Shown here: positions 5,905 to 7,719 of the stretch, one piece after another
Numbering within the stretch: the first letter of the stretch is position 1
How the letters are laid out: every line of letters starts with the position of its first letter
NCBI GenBank assembly: GCA_946613705.1
Contig: CAMOFU010000108.1
Location: 1 to 7,719, forward strand
DNA length: 7,719 nucleotides
Source of the DNA: an uncultured Clostridia bacterium
Lineage (GTDB): Bacteria; Bacillota; Clostridia; Oscillospirales; Ruminococcaceae
Direction: 5' to 3'
Notes under the pieces: model-generated
What the model was told of the DNA's origin: nothing
Seen by the model: the letters and a program-made list of their open reading frames with translations, nothing else
Databases searched by the model: none
Made by a program: the position numbers and the translations under genes

Positions 5905-6543
5905 TCACAGCTCTATAAGGTCACAGATAAGTCTGCCCTTCGGGGTGCGGTAATAGACCAGCGAGCACTCGGTATCGGGTGCGGGAATGCTTTTGCTGAA
6001 GGTGACCATCACCGTCTGCGTGGTGCCCTCGTCATCGGTGAAATTGGCAAAGCAGTCATAAACGAACTTCGAGCGCCTGTTCACACTGACTATCCTGCCC
6101 TTTACGAGCGTCCCCCGCTCGGAGAGCAGGCGGTTCTCACGGTGGATCCGTATGCTCCTGAAAAGCGAGATCAGAGACACGAGCAGCAGCGCCGCATACA
6201 CCGTGCCGAATACGATCAGCAGCACTGTCGAAGGCATACGGTAAAGCTTGTCGGGATCGTCGGGGTCGGTATAGCCCGTGAACCTGTCGCCGACATTCGG
6301 GATACCGTTGTATACCGTCTCGCAGATATGCAGAGCACCGTTACTGTCATAGTATATCGCTTCTACCTGCCTCGTGCGCCCGATGCGCGTCACCGCCGTG
6401 ACCTCAGCCTCGACCTCTGTGCCGTTAATGCGGCAGTCGATAGTCTTCCTTGTACCCAAAAATATGCACACGGGCATCAGTATCACAATGATACCGCAGA
6501 AAATGGCTGTCATCATAGACCTGTAGCCCTTGTTCTTTCCCAT
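5905..6543 (-). CDS. Two-helix membrane protein with duplicated DUF3592-like domain
   Basis: The 212-residue protein has two hydrophobic helices (about 10-30 and 105-127), each followed by a similar beta-rich region. Region A (41-101) begins GTEVEAEVTAVTRIG, and region B (144-205) begins GTLVKGRIVSVNRR. Both have an aromatic/acidic middle (YYDSNG; NFTDDEG) and end in a tyrosine-rich strand followed by P and G/D residues (YTDPDDPDKLY; VYYRTPKGRL). This looks like an internal duplication and recalls DUF3592-type proteins, whose function is unknown. With two helices, the two regions should lie on the same side of the membrane if both loops are ordinary. AGGAGG (6555-6550) lies 6 bases before the ATG. 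It starts 47 bases after the cysteine synthase stop without a promoter between, so it is probably co-transcribed. No clear terminator follows. Confidence 0.8.
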   Translation of the reverse strand: MGKNKGYRSMMTAIFCGIIVILMPVCIFLGTRKTIDCRINGTEVEAEVTAVTRIGRTRQVEAIYYDSNGALHICETVYNGIPNVGDRFTGYTDPDDPDKLYRMPSTVLLIVFGTVYAALLLVSLISLFRSIRIHRENRLLSERGTLVKGRIVSVNRRSKFVYDCFANFTDDEGTTQTVMVTFSKSIPAPDTECSLVYYRTPKGRLICDLIEL

Positions 6544-6590
6544 ACCGCACCTCCTCCGTTCAGCTATTGCCGCGCTATCCTATGCGGCGG

Positions 6591-7523
6591 TCATTCGTTT
6601 TCAAACAGCGGTGTCGAGAAATACCTCTCGGCGGTATCGGGCAGCACCGTCACCACCGTCTTGCCGCGGCCGAGCTTTTTCGCCAGCTTCAGAGCAGCTG
6701 CCACATTCGTCCCGCTCGAGATGCCGCACATTATCCCCTCCTGCCGTGCAAGCGCCTTTGAGGTGTTGATCGCATCGTCGTCGGTTACTATGCACAGCTC
6801 GTCATAGATGTTCAGATCGAGGTTCCCGGGGATAAGCCCGTCGCCTATGCCCATCTGCAAATGAGTCCCGATCGTTCCGCCCGCAAGTATCGCCGCATTC
6901 TCGGGCTCGACTGCCCAGATCTCTATATCGGGGTATCTGGCCTTGAGCGTGCCGCCGATGCCCGAGAGAGTGCCGCCCGTGCCGAAGCCCGAGCAAAAGC
7001 CGTCTATGGGGCAGCCCGCCTGCTCGATTATCTCGGGTCCCGTGCAGTCGCGGTGTACCTGCGGGTTGGCAGGGTTCTCAAACTGCTGCGGGATATAAAC
7101 GTTCGGGTCGTCACGCTTCATCTGCTCGGCTATCCGCAGGCACTCGTCCATGCACTTGCCGATGTCGCCCTCGTCGTGTACCAGCCTGACCTCGGCACCG
7201 TAATGACGCACGAGCATCCTTCTCTCACGGCTCACCGAATCGGGCATGATGATAACTGTCCTGTACCCCTTCACCGCCCCGATGAGCGCAAGACCGATGC
7301 CCTGATTTCCGCTTGTAGGCTCGACGATCACCGTATTCTCTCCGATCAGACCGTCCCGCTCGGCAGCAAGTATCATGTTGTATGCCGTTCTTGTCTTGAT
7401 CGAACCGCCCACATTCAGTCCCTCGAACTTTACAAGCACCTGCGCCGAATCCTCGTCGGGCATATTGGTCAGCCTTATCAGCGGTGTATGCCCCATTGCT
7501 TCCAGAATATTGTTGTAGATCAT
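6591..7523 (-). CDS. cysK: Cysteine synthase family protein (O-acetylserine sulfhydrylase type)
   Basis: The 310-residue enzyme is a fold-type II pyridoxal-phosphate protein of the CysK/cystathionine beta-synthase group. It would make L-cysteine from O-acetylserine and sulfide. The cofactor lysine is K43 in GGSIKTR, the asparagine loop is EPTSGNQGIGLA (68-79), the phosphate-binding loop is GTGGT (181-185) and S269 lies near the pyridine nitrogen in GISSGTN. FENPANPQVH (148-157) is typical of CysK. Two motifs differ from the common form: SIKTR instead of SVKDR, and TSGNQ instead of TSGNT, in the substrate-carboxylate loop. A related activity, such as a different acceptor or donor, cannot be excluded. 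No cysE lies beside it. The ATG at 7523 has GAGG at a 7-base gap and its own promoter. Family assignment is secure; exact substrate less so. Confidence 0.93.
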   Translation of the reverse strand: MIYNNILEAMGHTPLIRLTNMPDEDSAQVLVKFEGLNVGGSIKTRTAYNMILAAERDGLIGENTVIVEPTSGNQGIGLALIGAVKGYRTVIIMPDSVSRERRMLVRHYGAEVRLVHDEGDIGKCMDECLRIAEQMKRDDPNVYIPQQFENPANPQVHRDCTGPEIIEQAGCPIDGFCSGFGTGGTLSGIGGTLKARYPDIEIWAVEPENAAILAGGTIGTHLQMGIGDGLIPGNLDLNIYDELCIVTDDDAINTSKALARQEGIMCGISSGTNVAAALKLAKKLGRGKTVVTVLPDTAERYFSTPLFENE

Positions 7524-7558
7524 TTCAAAACCTCACTATACAGATTTATTCGTTCCCT

Positions 7559-7587
7559 ATTATACCACATTCCCCCTCTCCCGTCAA
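7559..7587 (-). promoter_or_regulatory. Sigma-A promoter of the cysteine synthase gene
   Basis: On the minus strand TTGACG (7587-7582) and a perfect TATAAT (7564-7559) are separated by 17 bp. The start would be near 7552, about 28 bases before the ATG. The leader is too short for a T-box or S-box riboswitch, so any control by cysteine would have to come from a protein repressor. I see no clear operator. Confidence 0.87.
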
Positions 7588-7589
7588 GG

Positions 7590-7705
7590 CGTCCTGCGGA
7601 CGGCGAGTTCACGGGACGCGGCTTGCTGCCGCTTACATAGTGCGGGCGACAGACGTAAGACACCGCGTCTTTTACTGTGTAAAGTGAAGCACATAGGCAC
7701 CCGCA
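7590..7705. other. Non-coding stretch with several small inverted repeats at the right edge
   Basis: No convincing gene is visible from the cysteine synthase promoter to the window edge. The stretch holds hairpins CGTCC/GGACG (7590-7594, 7598-7602) and GCGGC/GCCGC (7618-7622, 7628-7632), plus AAGAC/GTCTT (7657-7661, 7667-7671) followed by two further Ts. A longer-range pair TGCGGG/CCCGCA (7641-7646, 7700-7705) encloses the last one. It could be part of an untranslated region, a terminator of a gene beyond the edge, or a structured RNA. It matches no RNA family I know. Confidence 0.3.
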
Positions 7706-7719
7706 TTCTTGGGACAGAG

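Noticed and set aside
6861..7640. 259-codon open frame on the + strand
   Set aside because: It is antisense to the cysteine synthase gene and its promoter, with no ribosome binding site or domain.

Overview
The window looks like a chromosomal segment of an anaerobic Clostridia-type Bacillota. The strong GGAGG ribosome binding sites, sigma-A promoters close to consensus, T-tracted terminators and protein families fit Ruminococcaceae/Oscillospiraceae best. The genus is an inference from overall flavour, not from a marker gene. No mobile element, CRISPR array, rRNA or tRNA gene was seen.

Layout. On the + strand, from the left edge, a consensus promoter drives nrdR (75-524), the repressor of ribonucleotide reductase genes. 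It is followed one base later by a 78-codon gene of unknown function, then a terminator. All other genes are on the - strand. Reading in their direction of transcription, from right to left, they are: cysK-like cysteine synthase (7523-6591) with its own promoter; a two-helix membrane protein with a duplicated soluble domain (6543-5905); class II fructose-bisphosphate aldolase (5749-4886) with its own promoter; a QueT-type transporter subunit (4819-4322); a terminator; a lone MacB/LolD-type ABC ATPase (4126-3425); a terminator; then a promoter and an OmpR-type response regulator plus sensor kinase operon (3280-821). The kinase operon converges on the nrdR pair.

How the parts work together. The segment is a mosaic of short, independently controlled units: nucleotide-reduction control, cysteine synthesis, glycolysis, queuosine-precursor uptake and envelope sensing. 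Only the response regulator and kinase form an evident functional pair. The most interesting details are regulatory: a possible tandem NrdR box pair over the nrdR promoter, an ABC ATPase with no permease beside it and no clear promoter of its own, and a terminator upstream of that ATPase with a possible competing pairing. The coding content looks like ordinary core genome, and I saw no convincing new multi-gene system.
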